A DNA stretch of 64,000 nt from Hyphomicrobiales bacterium (GCA_900469475.1 UBXG01000009.1:62001-126000), one strand, 5' to 3'. Numbered from the stretch's first letter, positions 35,616-44,675 are shown. The notes: generated from the letters alone by a model not told the origin. Made by a program: numbers and translations.

Positions 35616-36326
35616 ATGCGTCGCGCCGATCGTTTGTTTCAGATCATACAGATATTGCGCCGGTCGAGCCGGCCGGTAACTGCTGCCGCGCTGGCGGATG
35701 AACTCGAAGTCTCCAAGCGCACGGTCTATCGCGACATCGCCGATCTGATGAGCCAGCGGGTTCCGATCGAAGGTGAGGCAGGCTTCGGATATCTTTTGTC
35801 GCCTGGCTACGAAATGCCGCCGCTGATGCTGACGCCCGAGGAGGTCGAGGCTGTCGTCCTCGGCGCGCAATGGGTTGCGGGTCGTGCCGACAAGGCCCTT
35901 GCCAATGCCGCACGCGACGTGGTTGCCAAGATCACCGCGATCGTGCCCGGGCACCTGCGTCCCTTCATCCTTGAGCCGAGCGTCGGCGCCAAACCGCTTC
36001 TTCAGGGAGGCCAAGAGGGAAACATCGACCTGCCGTTGTTGCGGGCGGCAATCCGCGAAGGACGAAAACTTCGGCTGCGCTATCGGTCCGATGCGGGTGC
36101 GGAAAGCACAAGGATCGTCTGGCCCGTTATTCTCGGCTATTCCGACACGAGCCGCATTCTGGTGGCATGGTGCGAGCTGCGCCAGGGCTTCCGGCATTTC
36201 CGCACGGAACGGATTCTCGCGGCCGACATGCTGAATGACGGTCATGGCTTGCGCCCAGGCGAGCTTCGCCGCCGCTGGTCCGCCTGGCGAGAGGCAGAAC
36301 TCCAGCAAACTCAACGGAAAGGGTGA
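35616..36326 (+). CDS. YafY/DeoR-like WYL-domain transcriptional regulator
   Basis: 236 aa. The N-terminal HTH_11 (RLFQIIQILRRSSRPVTAAALADELEVSKRTVYRDIADL) is followed by a WYL-type ligand domain in which the usual W-Y-L triplet is degenerate (LGYSDTSRILVAWCELR, then GFRHFRTERI). CAGGA precedes ATG 35616; the upstream in-frame codon at 35583 is not supported. It is divergent from the VOC gene, the common arrangement for this regulator class. Confidence 0.85.
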   Translation: MRRADRLFQIIQILRRSSRPVTAAALADELEVSKRTVYRDIADLMSQRVPIEGEAGFGYLLSPGYEMPPLMLTPEEVEAVVLGAQWVAGRADKALANAARDVVAKITAIVPGHLRPFILEPSVGAKPLLQGGQEGNIDLPLLRAAIREGRKLRLRYRSDAGAESTRIVWPVILGYSDTSRILVAWCELRQGFRHFRTERILAADMLNDGHGLRPGELRRRWSAWREAELQQTQRKG

Positions 36327-36368
36327 TTATCGGGTGCCGACGCTGTTGGCCGCCTGCACCCGATAATC
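36325..36368. terminator. Long hairpin between convergent genes
   Basis: A perfect 13-bp stem (GATTATCGGGTGC with its complement at 36356-36368) and an 18-nt loop fill the whole gap between the regulator stop and the rhaI stop. There is no T-run, so it is probably a shared bidirectional 3' hairpin. Confidence 0.65.
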
Positions 36369-37661
36369 TCAGATGATCCCGCCGCCACCGGCAACGGAAA
36401 CCGGACGCTCGGCGGCCACCTTGCGGCGATAGCCGCTCGCCCTGTAAGTCGCGACCGGATCGATCGCGCCGCCCGCACGGCGGCGAGCTTCAGCGAGGAT
36501 CGGCTCGACATCGGCGCGATAGGCGCGCTTCAGCGTTTCCGATGCCATCAGCGCGTCGTTCGCATCCTGATACTCGCCAAGTGCATTGCGATCGACGATC
36601 AGCGCCTGAGCGTACGCACGGCGGATCTCGTTGGCGCTGGAAATCAGGCTTTCGATCGGGTCCGTGACGTTATGCGACTGGTCGATCATATGCGCCGGAT
36701 TGAAGTCGTTGACTCCGCGCCGCTCGGCATCGACCAGCTCGTTGAAGACGAGGAACAGGCGGTAGGGCTCGATGGCGCCGGCGTCGAGATCGTCGTCGCC
36801 ATACTTGGAATCGTTGAAGTGGAAACCGCCGAGCTTGCCGAACTGGATGAGGCGCGCAACGATCATCTCGATATTGGTATTCGGCGCGTGGTGACCAAGG
36901 TCGACAAGGCACTGCGCCTTGGGGCCGAGTGTCTGCGCGATCAAATAGTTGGTGCCCCAATCCTGAACGACCGTCGAATAGAAGGCCGGCTCATACATCT
37001 TATGCTCGGAAAACAGCCGCCAATCATCCGGAAGCGCCTTGTAGATATCGGCCATGGCGGAAAGATAGCGCTCAAATGCCTTGGTGAAATTGGTTTGGCC
37101 GGGGAAATTCGAGCCGTCGCCGATCCACACCGTCAGCGCCTTCGAGCCAATGGCCTTGCCGATCTCGATGCATTCGATGTTGTGCTCGACGGCCTGGGCG
37201 CGGGTTGCCGCATCGACATGGCTCAGCGAACCGAACTTGTATGAATGCGCCTGGCCGGGCGCGTCGGAGAACGTATTGGAGTTCATGGCGTCAAAGCCGA
37301 GGCCGAGCGCATCGCCCTTCGCCCTGAGCTCGCTCGGGTCCGCCTTATCCCAGGGGATATGCAGCGAAACCCTTGGCGTTGCCCGCGTCAGCTGCTGGAT
37401 GACGGCGCAATCGTCGAGCTTGTCGAAGATGCCGCGCGGCTCGCCGGTGCCTGGGAAGCGGGCAAAGCGGGTGCCGCCGGTGCCGACGCCCCAGGACGGG
37501 ACCGCAACGAAGAATTCGGAGACCTTCCGGGTCACGGCCTCGATATCGACGCCGCGCCGGGCAAGCGTGGCGCCGAGCGCCTCATAATCGGATTTCAGCG
37601 CAGCGGCGCGCTTGTCGTTTTCTGCAGCAACCAGATCGGGCGCAATTCTAAACTCGGCCAT
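36369..37661 (-). CDS. rhaI: L-rhamnose isomerase, rhizobial RhaI type
   Basis: 430 aa xylose-isomerase-like TIM barrel. Metal-site and active-site segments: SLHIPWDK, WIGDGSNFPGQ, SEHKMYEPAFYSTVVQDWG, VDLGHHAPNTNIE and HFNDSKYGDDDLDAG. It converts L-rhamnose to L-rhamnulose. Rhizobia use this isomerase, which is distinct from enterobacterial RhaA, next to rhaD. It sits ~225 nt downstream of rhaD on the same strand, separated by a palindromic repeat pair. TTTGC-rich sequence upstream gives no strong ribosome site, only GAGGAAAGAATGG around the ATG. Confidence 0.93.
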   Translation of the reverse strand: MAEFRIAPDLVAAENDKRAAALKSDYEALGATLARRGVDIEAVTRKVSEFFVAVPSWGVGTGGTRFARFPGTGEPRGIFDKLDDCAVIQQLTRATPRVSLHIPWDKADPSELRAKGDALGLGFDAMNSNTFSDAPGQAHSYKFGSLSHVDAATRAQAVEHNIECIEIGKAIGSKALTVWIGDGSNFPGQTNFTKAFERYLSAMADIYKALPDDWRLFSEHKMYEPAFYSTVVQDWGTNYLIAQTLGPKAQCLVDLGHHAPNTNIEMIVARLIQFGKLGGFHFNDSKYGDDDLDAGAIEPYRLFLVFNELVDAERRGVNDFNPAHMIDQSHNVTDPIESLISSANEIRRAYAQALIVDRNALGEYQDANDALMASETLKRAYRADVEPILAEARRRAGGAIDPVATYRASGYRRKVAAERPVSVAGGGGII

Positions 37662-37718
37662 TCTTTCCTCCCGAATACGTCATTCGAAACATTACAGCCT
37701 CTCGACTGGCTGTTCCAT

Positions 37719-37762
37719 CTTCTCCCCACCGGGGAGAAGATGCCCAACGGGCAGATGAGGGG
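37719..37762 (+). repeat. Rhizobial palindromic intergenic repeat, copy 1
   Basis: CTTCTCCCC-acc-GGGGAGAAG forms a perfect hairpin and is followed by GATGCCCAACGGGCAGATGA, a second small hairpin. This two-hairpin unit is a common intergenic repeat in Rhizobiaceae genomes (RIME-like). An inverted partner lies at 37824-37871. Confidence 0.75.
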
Positions 37763-37823
37763 AGTGAGGAGCATAGCGACTCACATCTTGAGCGTAAGCA
37801 AAAGATAGAACCACATGTGCAGC

Positions 37824-37871
37824 CCCCCTCATCCGACCCTTCGGGCCACCTTCTCCCCGGTGGGGAGAAGG
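37824..37871 (-). repeat. Rhizobial palindromic intergenic repeat, copy 2 (inverted)
   Basis: CCCTCATCCGACCCTTCGGG, then a CTTCTCCCC/GGGGAGAAG hairpin: the same unit as 37719-37762 in the opposite orientation, ~60 nt away. Together they can fold the rhaD-rhaI intergenic RNA into one long stem. Confidence 0.75.
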
Positions 37872-37885
37872 AAAAATGTAGCAAA

Positions 37886-39982
37886 CTACCGCGTAAAGCT
37901 CTGCGCGTTACCGGCGTCGACGTTGATGATGTTGCCCGTCGACTTGGCGGAAAGATCCGAAGCCAGGAAGTAGATCGCCTCGGCAATATCCTCGGGGAAA
38001 ACATTGAGCTTCAGCATCGAGCGCTTGCGGTAATGTTCCTCCAGCTCGTCCACTTCGATCTTCGAGGAGGCGGCGCGCTGCTCGCGCCATTCGCCGTTCC
38101 AGATCTTCGAGCCGCGCAGGACGGCGTCGGGATTGACCGTATTCACGCGGATGCCGGCTTCAGCACCCTCGAGCGCCAGGCAGCGGGCCAGATGGATTTC
38201 GGCGGCTTTGGCCGTGCAATAGGCGGCGGCATTCGGCGAGGAGGCCAGACCGTTCTTCGACGCGACGAAGACGACATTGCCGCCGAGATTCTGGCGGCGG
38301 AACAGCCGGAAGGCTTCGCGCGAGACGAGGAAGTAGCCGGTCGCGAGAATATCGATATTGCGGTTCCACATCGAAAGCTCGGTGCTTTCGATCGGTGCTG
38401 ACGATGCGATGCCGGCATTCGATACCAGAATGTCGACACCGCCGAATTCGACACAGGCCTCGGCAAAGGCGGCAATGACGGCATCTTCCTTTGTTACGTC
38501 AAGCTTGGCGCTGCGCACCGCATCAGCGCCGTATCTCTTGGCAAAATCCGCCTGGGTGCCCTCAAGTGCCGCCTGGTCGATGTCAGCCAGAACAACACAG
38601 GCGCCCTCGCCCAGCAGACGGGCGGCCGTGGCGCGGCCGATGCCGCCGGCGCCGCCGGTGACGAAGGCCACACGGCCGGCGAGGCTCTTCGGCTTCGGCA
38701 TGCGCTGCAGCTTTGCCTCTTCCAGCAGCCAATATTCGATATCGAAGGCTTCCTGTTCGGGCAGGCCCTGGTATTCGGATACGGTCGACGCGCCGCGCAT
38801 GACATTGATGGCGTTGACATAGAACTCGCCGGCAATACGGGCAGTCGCCTTGTCGCGGGCGAAGGACAGCATGCCGACGCCGGGAACGAGGAAGATCACC
38901 GGGTTCGGGTCGCGCATGGCCGGCGAGTTGTCATGTTTGCAATCGTTATAGTAGCGCGCGTAGTCGGCGCGGTAATCTTCCAGCGCCTTGTCGAGACCGG
39001 CGATCACTGCATCGACATCGGGCTTAGCCGGATCGAAATCGACGATCAACGGGCGGATCTTGGTGCGCAGGAAATGGTCCGGGCAGCTGGTGCCGAGCGC
39101 GCCGAGCGGGCGAAGATTCTTCGAATTGACGAATTCGAGCACGGCGTCCTGATCGTCGAAATCGCCGAGCTTGCGCTCAGCCTTGCCGATGCGGCCGCGG
39201 ATCTCGGGCATGAGCCGCGCGGCGATGGCACGGCGCTCCGCTTTCGGCAGGCTCTCAACAGCAGTGCCGCCGAAAATGGTCTTGCCTTCCGTCTTGGCGG
39301 CAAACCATTCGATCGCCTTGTTGATGATCTGAAGCGTCAGCTCGTAGCATTCCTTGGCATCATTGGCCCAGGTGAAGAGGCCATGACTTTCGAGCACGAC
39401 GCCCTTGGCATTCGGATGTGCCTTGACGAAGGCTTCGAGATCAAGACCGAGCTGGAAGCCGGGGCGACGCCAAGGGAGCCAGCCGATCTCGTCGCCGAAG
39501 ATTTCACGCGTCAGTTCACGTGAGTTCTTGGAGGCGGCAATGGCGATGATGGCGTCGGGATGCATGTGATCGACGTGGGTGAACGGCACGAAACCATGCA
39601 GCGGCGTATCGATCGAAGCGGCGCGGGCATTGAGATTGAAGGTGCAATGCGGCAGGAAGCTGACCATGCGATCCTCGTCGGCAACGCCCTGATAGATATT
39701 CTTCAGGCTGTCGAGCTTGTCCTGATAGAGCGTCGCGAAACCATCGAGCTTGATGGTGCCGACATCGCCGCCGGAGCCCTTGACCCAGAGCACCTTGACC
39801 TTCTCGCCAGAGAGCGGATCGGTTTCCATGACCTTAGCCGACGTGTTGCCGCCGCCGTAGTTGGTGATACGCTTGTCGGCACCGAGCAGATTCGACCGAT
39901 AAAGCAGCTTGCCCGACTCATCCAAGCCTGCCGCATACGCATCATCCCAACGGTTCTTCAGAAGCTGAACGCCAGCCGCCAT
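37886..39982 (-). CDS. rhaD: Bifunctional L-rhamnulose-1-phosphate aldolase / short-chain dehydrogenase RhaD
   Basis: 698 aa fusion. The N-terminal ~400 residues are a class II aldolase/adducin domain (NYGGGNTSAKV, WVKGSGGDVGTI, HVDHMHPDAIIAIAAS with metal-binding histidines, VLESHGLFTW). The C-terminal ~260 residues are an SDR: cofactor motif TGGAGGIGRATA and active site ASKNGLASSPNAAAYCTAKAA, with Tyr and Lys as YxxxK. It splits rhamnulose-1-P to DHAP and L-lactaldehyde, then oxidises the aldehyde. GGGAGGATGAC precedes ATG 39982. It is divergent from rhaR; rhaI follows. Confidence 0.94.
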   Translation of the reverse strand: MAAGVQLLKNRWDDAYAAGLDESGKLLYRSNLLGADKRITNYGGGNTSAKVMETDPLSGEKVKVLWVKGSGGDVGTIKLDGFATLYQDKLDSLKNIYQGVADEDRMVSFLPHCTFNLNARAASIDTPLHGFVPFTHVDHMHPDAIIAIAASKNSRELTREIFGDEIGWLPWRRPGFQLGLDLEAFVKAHPNAKGVVLESHGLFTWANDAKECYELTLQIINKAIEWFAAKTEGKTIFGGTAVESLPKAERRAIAARLMPEIRGRIGKAERKLGDFDDQDAVLEFVNSKNLRPLGALGTSCPDHFLRTKIRPLIVDFDPAKPDVDAVIAGLDKALEDYRADYARYYNDCKHDNSPAMRDPNPVIFLVPGVGMLSFARDKATARIAGEFYVNAINVMRGASTVSEYQGLPEQEAFDIEYWLLEEAKLQRMPKPKSLAGRVAFVTGGAGGIGRATAARLLGEGACVVLADIDQAALEGTQADFAKRYGADAVRSAKLDVTKEDAVIAAFAEACVEFGGVDILVSNAGIASSAPIESTELSMWNRNIDILATGYFLVSREAFRLFRRQNLGGNVVFVASKNGLASSPNAAAYCTAKAAEIHLARCLALEGAEAGIRVNTVNPDAVLRGSKIWNGEWREQRAASSKIEVDELEEHYRKRSMLKLNVFPEDIAEAIYFLASDLSAKSTGNIINVDAGNAQSFTR

Positions 39983-40073
39983 GTCATCCTCCCTTGAAAT
40001 CAAGTCTTTCAGGCGGACCGGATCATATGGAGCCGCCCTTTGTGAGCAGGGTATCGCTCACGTATAGTCACCT

Positions 40074-40146
40074 TGTCAATCGAAAACGATCAAATTCGAT
40101 AATGCTGCGATGCAATATGAAAGTTTATGATCGTTTATGATTGACA
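40074..40146. promoter_or_regulatory. Divergent rhaD/rhaR promoter region with 18-bp inverted repeat
   Basis: GATCGTTTATGATTGACA on the plus strand (40129-40146) and GATCGTTTTCGATTGACA on the minus strand (40091-40074) match at 16 of 18 positions and face away from each other. Each ends in a TTGACA that could be a -35 hexamer, one for rhaR and one for rhaD. TTTATGAT is also repeated directly at 40124 and 40134, a 10-bp spacing. This is the natural binding region for the DeoR-type RhaR. Confidence 0.65.
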
Positions 40147-40188
40147 CATTATCATATTTGCGAAATAACCGCCGACAAGGAGGAGCCA

Positions 40189-41001
40189 ATGCACGAACGC
40201 GAACGCCATCGCATTATCCTGAGCGCCGTACAGGAAAAGTCTGTCGTGACGATTCAGGATATTTCCGAGCTGACCGAGGCTTCGGAAGCGACGATACGCC
40301 GTGATATCGCTGCCCTGCACGTCCAGGGAAAGATCCGGCGCGTGCGCGGCGGCGCGGAATCGATCCATCCTCCACAGCTCGGCAATCTGGCAGCGCGACC
40401 GTTCCGTGTATCCGAAGCCGTCAACATCGACAGGAAACGCGCAATTGCGCGCAAGGCCGCCGAACTCTGCAATCCCGGCGATGCCATCATCATCAACGGC
40501 GGCACGACCACGTTCCAGCTGGTTCACTATATCTCGGCCTTCCGGCTGCAGGTGATGACGAATTCCTTCGCCATCGCCGAACATCTGGTCAAGCATTCGA
40601 AGAACAACGTGACGGTGCCGGGCGGCGCGATCTATCGCGAACAAAGCCTGATCCTCTCGCCCTTCGACAACGACACGATCCGAAATTTCTATGCGCGGCG
40701 CATGTTCGTTGGTGCACAGGGCGTAGGCCCGCTCGGCATCATGGAAGCCGACGCGCTGGTCATCCAGAGCGAGCAGAAGCTCATGCGCCAGGCCGACGAG
40801 CTCGTCGTCATGGTGGATTCGAGCAAGTTCCGCCAGCGCTCCAGCCTGATCCTTTGTCCGCTCGAACAGGTCTCAACCATCATTACCGATGACGGCGTAA
40901 CCGCCGAAACTGTGCGCATGATCGAGGATGCGGGTATTTCGCTCATTATTGCAAATGTTTCGGCTCAGGCCGAGGAGGAGGATTCCCCGTCGGTCGCGTG
41001 A
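40189..41001 (+). CDS. rhaR: DeoR-family regulator of L-rhamnose catabolism
   Basis: 270 aa. The DeoR winged helix is at the N-terminus (RHRIILSAVQEKSVVTIQDISELTEASEATIRRDIAALHVQGKIRRVRGGAE). The DeoR C-terminal sugar-phosphate sensor follows (KRAIARKAAELCNPGDAIIINGGTTT, MVDSSKFRQRS). AAGGAGGAG before ATG 40189 sets the start. It is head of the rhaRSTPQUK operon and divergent from rhaD; the shared promoter holds an inverted repeat. Known rhizobial RhaR is a repressor; the inducer is probably a rhamnose-pathway intermediate. Confidence 0.93.
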   Translation: MHERERHRIILSAVQEKSVVTIQDISELTEASEATIRRDIAALHVQGKIRRVRGGAESIHPPQLGNLAARPFRVSEAVNIDRKRAIARKAAELCNPGDAIIINGGTTTFQLVHYISAFRLQVMTNSFAIAEHLVKHSKNNVTVPGGAIYREQSLILSPFDNDTIRNFYARRMFVGAQGVGPLGIMEADALVIQSEQKLMRQADELVVMVDSSKFRQRSSLILCPLEQVSTIITDDGVTAETVRMIEDAGISLIIANVSAQAEEEDSPSVA

Positions 41002-41054
41002 GACGCGCGGCCGAAATGGGGTGAGCATGCCTATTAACTTTGGGAGGAAGTGAC

Positions 41055-42050
41055 ATGAATATAGCAAAGAAACTGGCGATCGGCGTCGCGCTCGCCGCGA
41101 CACTGATGGCCGGCGCGGCAAGTGCAAAGGACGTCAAGATCGGTCTCGTCGTGAAGTCGCTGGGCAACGGCTTCTTCGAGGCCGCCAACAAGGGCGCCCA
41201 GGAAGCAGCCAAAGATCTCGGCGGCGTGCAGGTGATCTACACCGGCCCGACCTCAACCACGGCCGAGGGCCAGATCGAAGTGATCAACTCGCTGATCGCG
41301 CAGGGCGTCGATGCCATCGCAATTTCCGCAAACGATCCCGACGCAGTCGTCCCGGCACTGAAGAAGGCGGCACAGCGTGGCATCAAGGTCATCTCCTGGG
41401 ATTCCGGTGTCGCCAAGGCCGGTCGCATCCTGCAGCTGAACCCCTCGTCCAACGAGCTTATCGGCAAGATGTGCCTGACGCTCGCCAAGGATCATCTCGA
41501 TGGCGGCAAGGGCGACTTCGCCATCCTGTCGGCAACGACCACCTCGACCAACCAGAATATCTGGATCGGCGAGATGAAGAAGCAGCTCAAGGATTTCCCG
41601 GGCCTCAATCTGGTGACAACAGTCTATGGCGACGACCTCTCGGACAAGAGCTATCGTGAAGCCCAGGGCCTCCTGACTTCACATCCGGAAGTCAAGGTCA
41701 TCGTCGCCCCGACGACCGTCGGCGTGCTTGCCGCTTCGCAGGCCGTCAAGGACGCCGGCAAGATCGGTAAGGTCTATGTGACCGGTCTCGGCCTGCCGTC
41801 CGAAATGGCCGGCGCAATCAAGTCGGGCGCCACGAAGGAATTCGCGATCTGGAACCCGATCGATCTCGGCTATTCCGCAACGCAGATTGCCTATCGCCTC
41901 GTCAAGGGCGAGACCGACGGCAAGCCGGGCAGCGAGATCAATGCCGGCCGCATGGGCAAGATCAAGGTCGGCGAAAACGGCGAAGCCGCCATGGCCGATC
42001 CGTTCGTCTACAACGCCTCGAACATCGATCAGTTCTCCAAGGTTTTCTGA
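41055..42050 (+). CDS. rhaS: Rhamnose ABC transporter substrate-binding protein
   Basis: 331 aa with a Sec signal peptide (residues 1-24, cut after GAASA). The mature domain is a type I periplasmic sugar-binding fold (VGLV-like KIGLVVKSLGNGFFEAANKG, VDAIAISANDPDAV, ISWDSG, VTGLGLPSEMAGAI). GGGAGGAAGTGAC precedes ATG 41055. It lies 53 nt after rhaR and is followed by an intercistronic hairpin before rhaT. Confidence 0.93.
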   Translation: MNIAKKLAIGVALAATLMAGAASAKDVKIGLVVKSLGNGFFEAANKGAQEAAKDLGGVQVIYTGPTSTTAEGQIEVINSLIAQGVDAIAISANDPDAVVPALKKAAQRGIKVISWDSGVAKAGRILQLNPSSNELIGKMCLTLAKDHLDGGKGDFAILSATTTSTNQNIWIGEMKKQLKDFPGLNLVTTVYGDDLSDKSYREAQGLLTSHPEVKVIVAPTTVGVLAASQAVKDAGKIGKVYVTGLGLPSEMAGAIKSGATKEFAIWNPIDLGYSATQIAYRLVKGETDGKPGSEINAGRMGKIKVGENGEAAMADPFVYNASNIDQFSKVF

Positions 42051-42072
42051 TCGAAAATCGAACTCGCAGCTC

Positions 42073-42094
42073 TCCGGCGGCATCAGCCGCCGGA
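42073..42094 (+). terminator. Intercistronic hairpin between rhaS and rhaT
   Basis: An 8-bp perfect stem (TCCGGCGG / CCGCCGGA) with a CATCAG loop and no T-run. It probably stabilises the rhaS 3' end so that binding protein exceeds membrane components. Confidence 0.55.
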
Positions 42095-42123
42095 CCTGGT
42101 TTCACTGATCCGGTATATTGCTG

Positions 42124-43659
42124 ATGACCACAGTCCTTCAACGTTCCCTCGCGGAAGCACCAGCCGCGAACAATCAGGCCATTCTGGAGATGCGCGGCAT
42201 TTCCCAGATCTTCCCCGGCGTGAAAGCGTTGGATGGCGTCAGCATTTCGCTTTACCACGGTAAGGTCACCGCCCTCATCGGCGAGAACGGCGCCGGCAAA
42301 TCGACACTCGTTAAAATCCTAACAGGTATCTATCGCCCGAACGAAGGCGAGATCCTTGTCGACGGCAAACCAACGGCTTTCGCCAGTGCGCAGGCGGCCA
42401 TCGATGCCGGCGTCACTGCCATTCATCAGGAAACGGTGCTCTTCGACGAGCTGACTGTTGCCGAAAACATCTTTCTCGGTCATGCGCCGCGCACATCCTG
42501 GCGCACCATCGATTGGAAGACGATGAACAGCCGATCGAAAGAGCTTCTCCAATCGCTGGAAAGCGCCATCGATCCGACAACCCGATTGAAAGACCTCTCC
42601 ATCGCACAGCGCCATCTTGTGGCAATCGCTCGCGCTCTGTCGATCGAGGCCCGCATCGTCATCATGGATGAACCCACAGCAGCTCTTTCGCGCAAGGAGA
42701 TCGACGATCTCTTTCGCATCGTCGAGGGATTGAAGGCGAAGGGTAAGGCCATTCTGTTCATCAGCCACAAGTTCGATGAACTCTATGAAATCGCCGATAA
42801 TTTCGTCGTCTTTCGCGATGGTCGCGCCGTCGGCCATGGCGAACTGAAGTCGACGCCGCAGGACGAGATCGTCCGCATGATGGTCGGCCGCGACGTCAAG
42901 GATGCTTTCCCGAAGGTGCCTGTCACGATCGGCTCCACCGTTCTCGAAGTCGACAACTACTGTCACCGCACCGAATTCCGCGACATTTCCTTCAAGCTCA
43001 GGCGCGGCGAAATTCTCGGCGTCTACGGCCTGATCGGCGCCGGCCGCTCCGAGCTTTGCCAATCACTCTTCGGCATCACCAAACCGCTGTCCGGGCGTCT
43101 GACGCTCGACGGGCAGGAAATCAAGGTGCACTCGCCGCAGGACGCCATTGCCGCCGGCATCGTCTATGTGCCGGAAGAGCGCGGCCGCCACGGCCTGGCG
43201 CTGCCGATGCCGATCTACCAGAACATGTCGCTGCCGTCGCTCGGACGCACCTCCCGCAAAGGGTTTCTGAAGGCGGCCAATGAGTTCGCTCTCGCCCGCA
43301 AATATGCCGAACGGCTCGACCTGCGTGCAGCCGCCCTTTCCGTACCTGTGGGAACGCTCTCCGGCGGCAACCAGCAGAAAGTGGTTATCGGCAAGTGGCT
43401 GGCAACGCAGCCGAAGATCATCATTCTGGACGAGCCTACCAAGGGCATCGATATCGGCTCGAAGGCGGCCGTCCATGGCTTCATCAGCGAGCTGGCGGCC
43501 GAAGGCCTCAGCATCATCATGATCTCTTCCGAACTTCCCGAGATCCTCGGCATGTCGGATCGCGTCCTGGTCATGAAGGAAGGCCTGTCCGCAGGCCTGT
43601 TCGAGCGCGAAGGGCTAACGCCGGAGACCCTGGTGCGCGCCGCCACGGGAAATGCTTAA
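42124..43659 (+). CDS. rhaT: Rhamnose ABC transporter ATP-binding protein
   Basis: 511 aa with two tandem ATPase domains of the CUT2 sugar type. Domain 1 has Walker A GENGAGKST; domain 2 has a degenerate P-loop GLIGAGRSE but an intact signature LSGGNQQKVVIGKWL and Walker B IIILDEPTKGIDIG. This asymmetry is normal in the family. ATG 42124 is used; an in-frame TTG at 42118 is less likely. Energises RhaP/RhaQ. Confidence 0.93.
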   Translation: MTTVLQRSLAEAPAANNQAILEMRGISQIFPGVKALDGVSISLYHGKVTALIGENGAGKSTLVKILTGIYRPNEGEILVDGKPTAFASAQAAIDAGVTAIHQETVLFDELTVAENIFLGHAPRTSWRTIDWKTMNSRSKELLQSLESAIDPTTRLKDLSIAQRHLVAIARALSIEARIVIMDEPTAALSRKEIDDLFRIVEGLKAKGKAILFISHKFDELYEIADNFVVFRDGRAVGHGELKSTPQDEIVRMMVGRDVKDAFPKVPVTIGSTVLEVDNYCHRTEFRDISFKLRRGEILGVYGLIGAGRSELCQSLFGITKPLSGRLTLDGQEIKVHSPQDAIAAGIVYVPEERGRHGLALPMPIYQNMSLPSLGRTSRKGFLKAANEFALARKYAERLDLRAAALSVPVGTLSGGNQQKVVIGKWLATQPKIIILDEPTKGIDIGSKAAVHGFISELAAEGLSIIMISSELPEILGMSDRVLVMKEGLSAGLFEREGLTPETLVRAATGNA

Positions 43660-43670
43660 GGAGGGACAGG

Positions 43671-44675
43671 ATGCCACGCATCCTTAAACAGCGCGAAACA
43701 CTGCTCGCCATCATCATCGCCGTGATGATCGCCGGCTTCGCAACGCGTGCGGCCGGCTTTGCCGAGCCTGCCAATCTCGCCAATATCTTCAACGATACGT
43801 CGATCCTCATCATCCTGGCCCTTGCCCAGATGACGGTCATCCTGACCAAATCGATCGATCTCTCCGTCGCCGCAAACCTTGCACTGACCGGCATGGCGGT
43901 TGCGATGCTGAACGCGGCCTATCCCGATATTCCGCTGATCGCCCTCGTTATTACGGCGATTCTGATGGGCGCGGCTCTTGGCGCCATCAACGGTTATCTC
44001 GTCTGGGCGCTCGAAATCCCGCCGATCGTCGTCACGCTCGGCACCCTCACGATCTATCGCGGCATGGCCTTCGTGCTGTCGGGCGGTGCCTGGGTCAATG
44101 CCCACCAATTCACGCCGATTTTCCTGAACGTGCCGCGCACGCCGCTTCTCGGCCTACCGGTGCTAGCCTGGATCGGCATCGCAATCGTGCTGATGATGTA
44201 TCTGGTGCTGCGCTACACGCAGTTCGGCCGCTCGGCCTATGCGAGCGGCGGCAATCCGGTCGCCGCCGTCTATGCCGGCATTGATGTCGGCTGGACCCGG
44301 TTCCTCGCCTTCGTTCTCTCCGGCGCGCTCGCCGGGCTCAGCGGCTACCTTTGGGTATCGCGCTACGCGGTCGCCTATGTCGATATCGCCAACGGTTTCG
44401 AACTCGATAGCGTCGCCGCCTGCGTCATCGGTGGCATTTCGATTGCCGGCGGCGTTGGCTCGGTCGCCGGCGCGGTGCTCGGCGCCCTCTTCCTCGGCGT
44501 CATCAAGAACGCCCTTCCGGTCATCGGCATCTCGCCGTTCACGCAGATGGCGATATCAGGCACCGTCATCATCCTTGCCGTCGTCTTCAACGCCCGGCGC
44601 GAACGCAACCGCGGCCGCATCATCCTGCGCGATCAGGCAGCAAAGGACACCGCCAGCCAGGGAGCACACGCATGA
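43671..44675 (+). CDS. rhaP: Rhamnose ABC transporter permease
   Basis: 334 aa CUT2 (BPD_transp_2) permease with ~8-10 helices. Family loop PPIVVTLGTLTIYRG and GGNPVAAVYAGIDV are visible. AAGGAGGGACAGG sets ATG 43671; a longer frame back into rhaT is spurious. Its stop overlaps the rhaQ start (ATGA, 44672-44675). Confidence 0.93.
   Translation: MPRILKQRETLLAIIIAVMIAGFATRAAGFAEPANLANIFNDTSILIILALAQMTVILTKSIDLSVAANLALTGMAVAMLNAAYPDIPLIALVITAILMGAALGAINGYLVWALEIPPIVVTLGTLTIYRGMAFVLSGGAWVNAHQFTPIFLNVPRTPLLGLPVLAWIGIAIVLMMYLVLRYTQFGRSAYASGGNPVAAVYAGIDVGWTRFLAFVLSGALAGLSGYLWVSRYAVAYVDIANGFELDSVAACVIGGISIAGGVGSVAGAVLGALFLGVIKNALPVIGISPFTQMAISGTVIILAVVFNARRERNRGRIILRDQAAKDTASQGAHA

Noticed and set aside
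37719..37871. Clustered palindromes as a possible CRISPR or mobile element
   Set aside because: Only two inverted copies with no spacers, no cas or transposase genes; they match a known type of rhizobial intergenic repeat.
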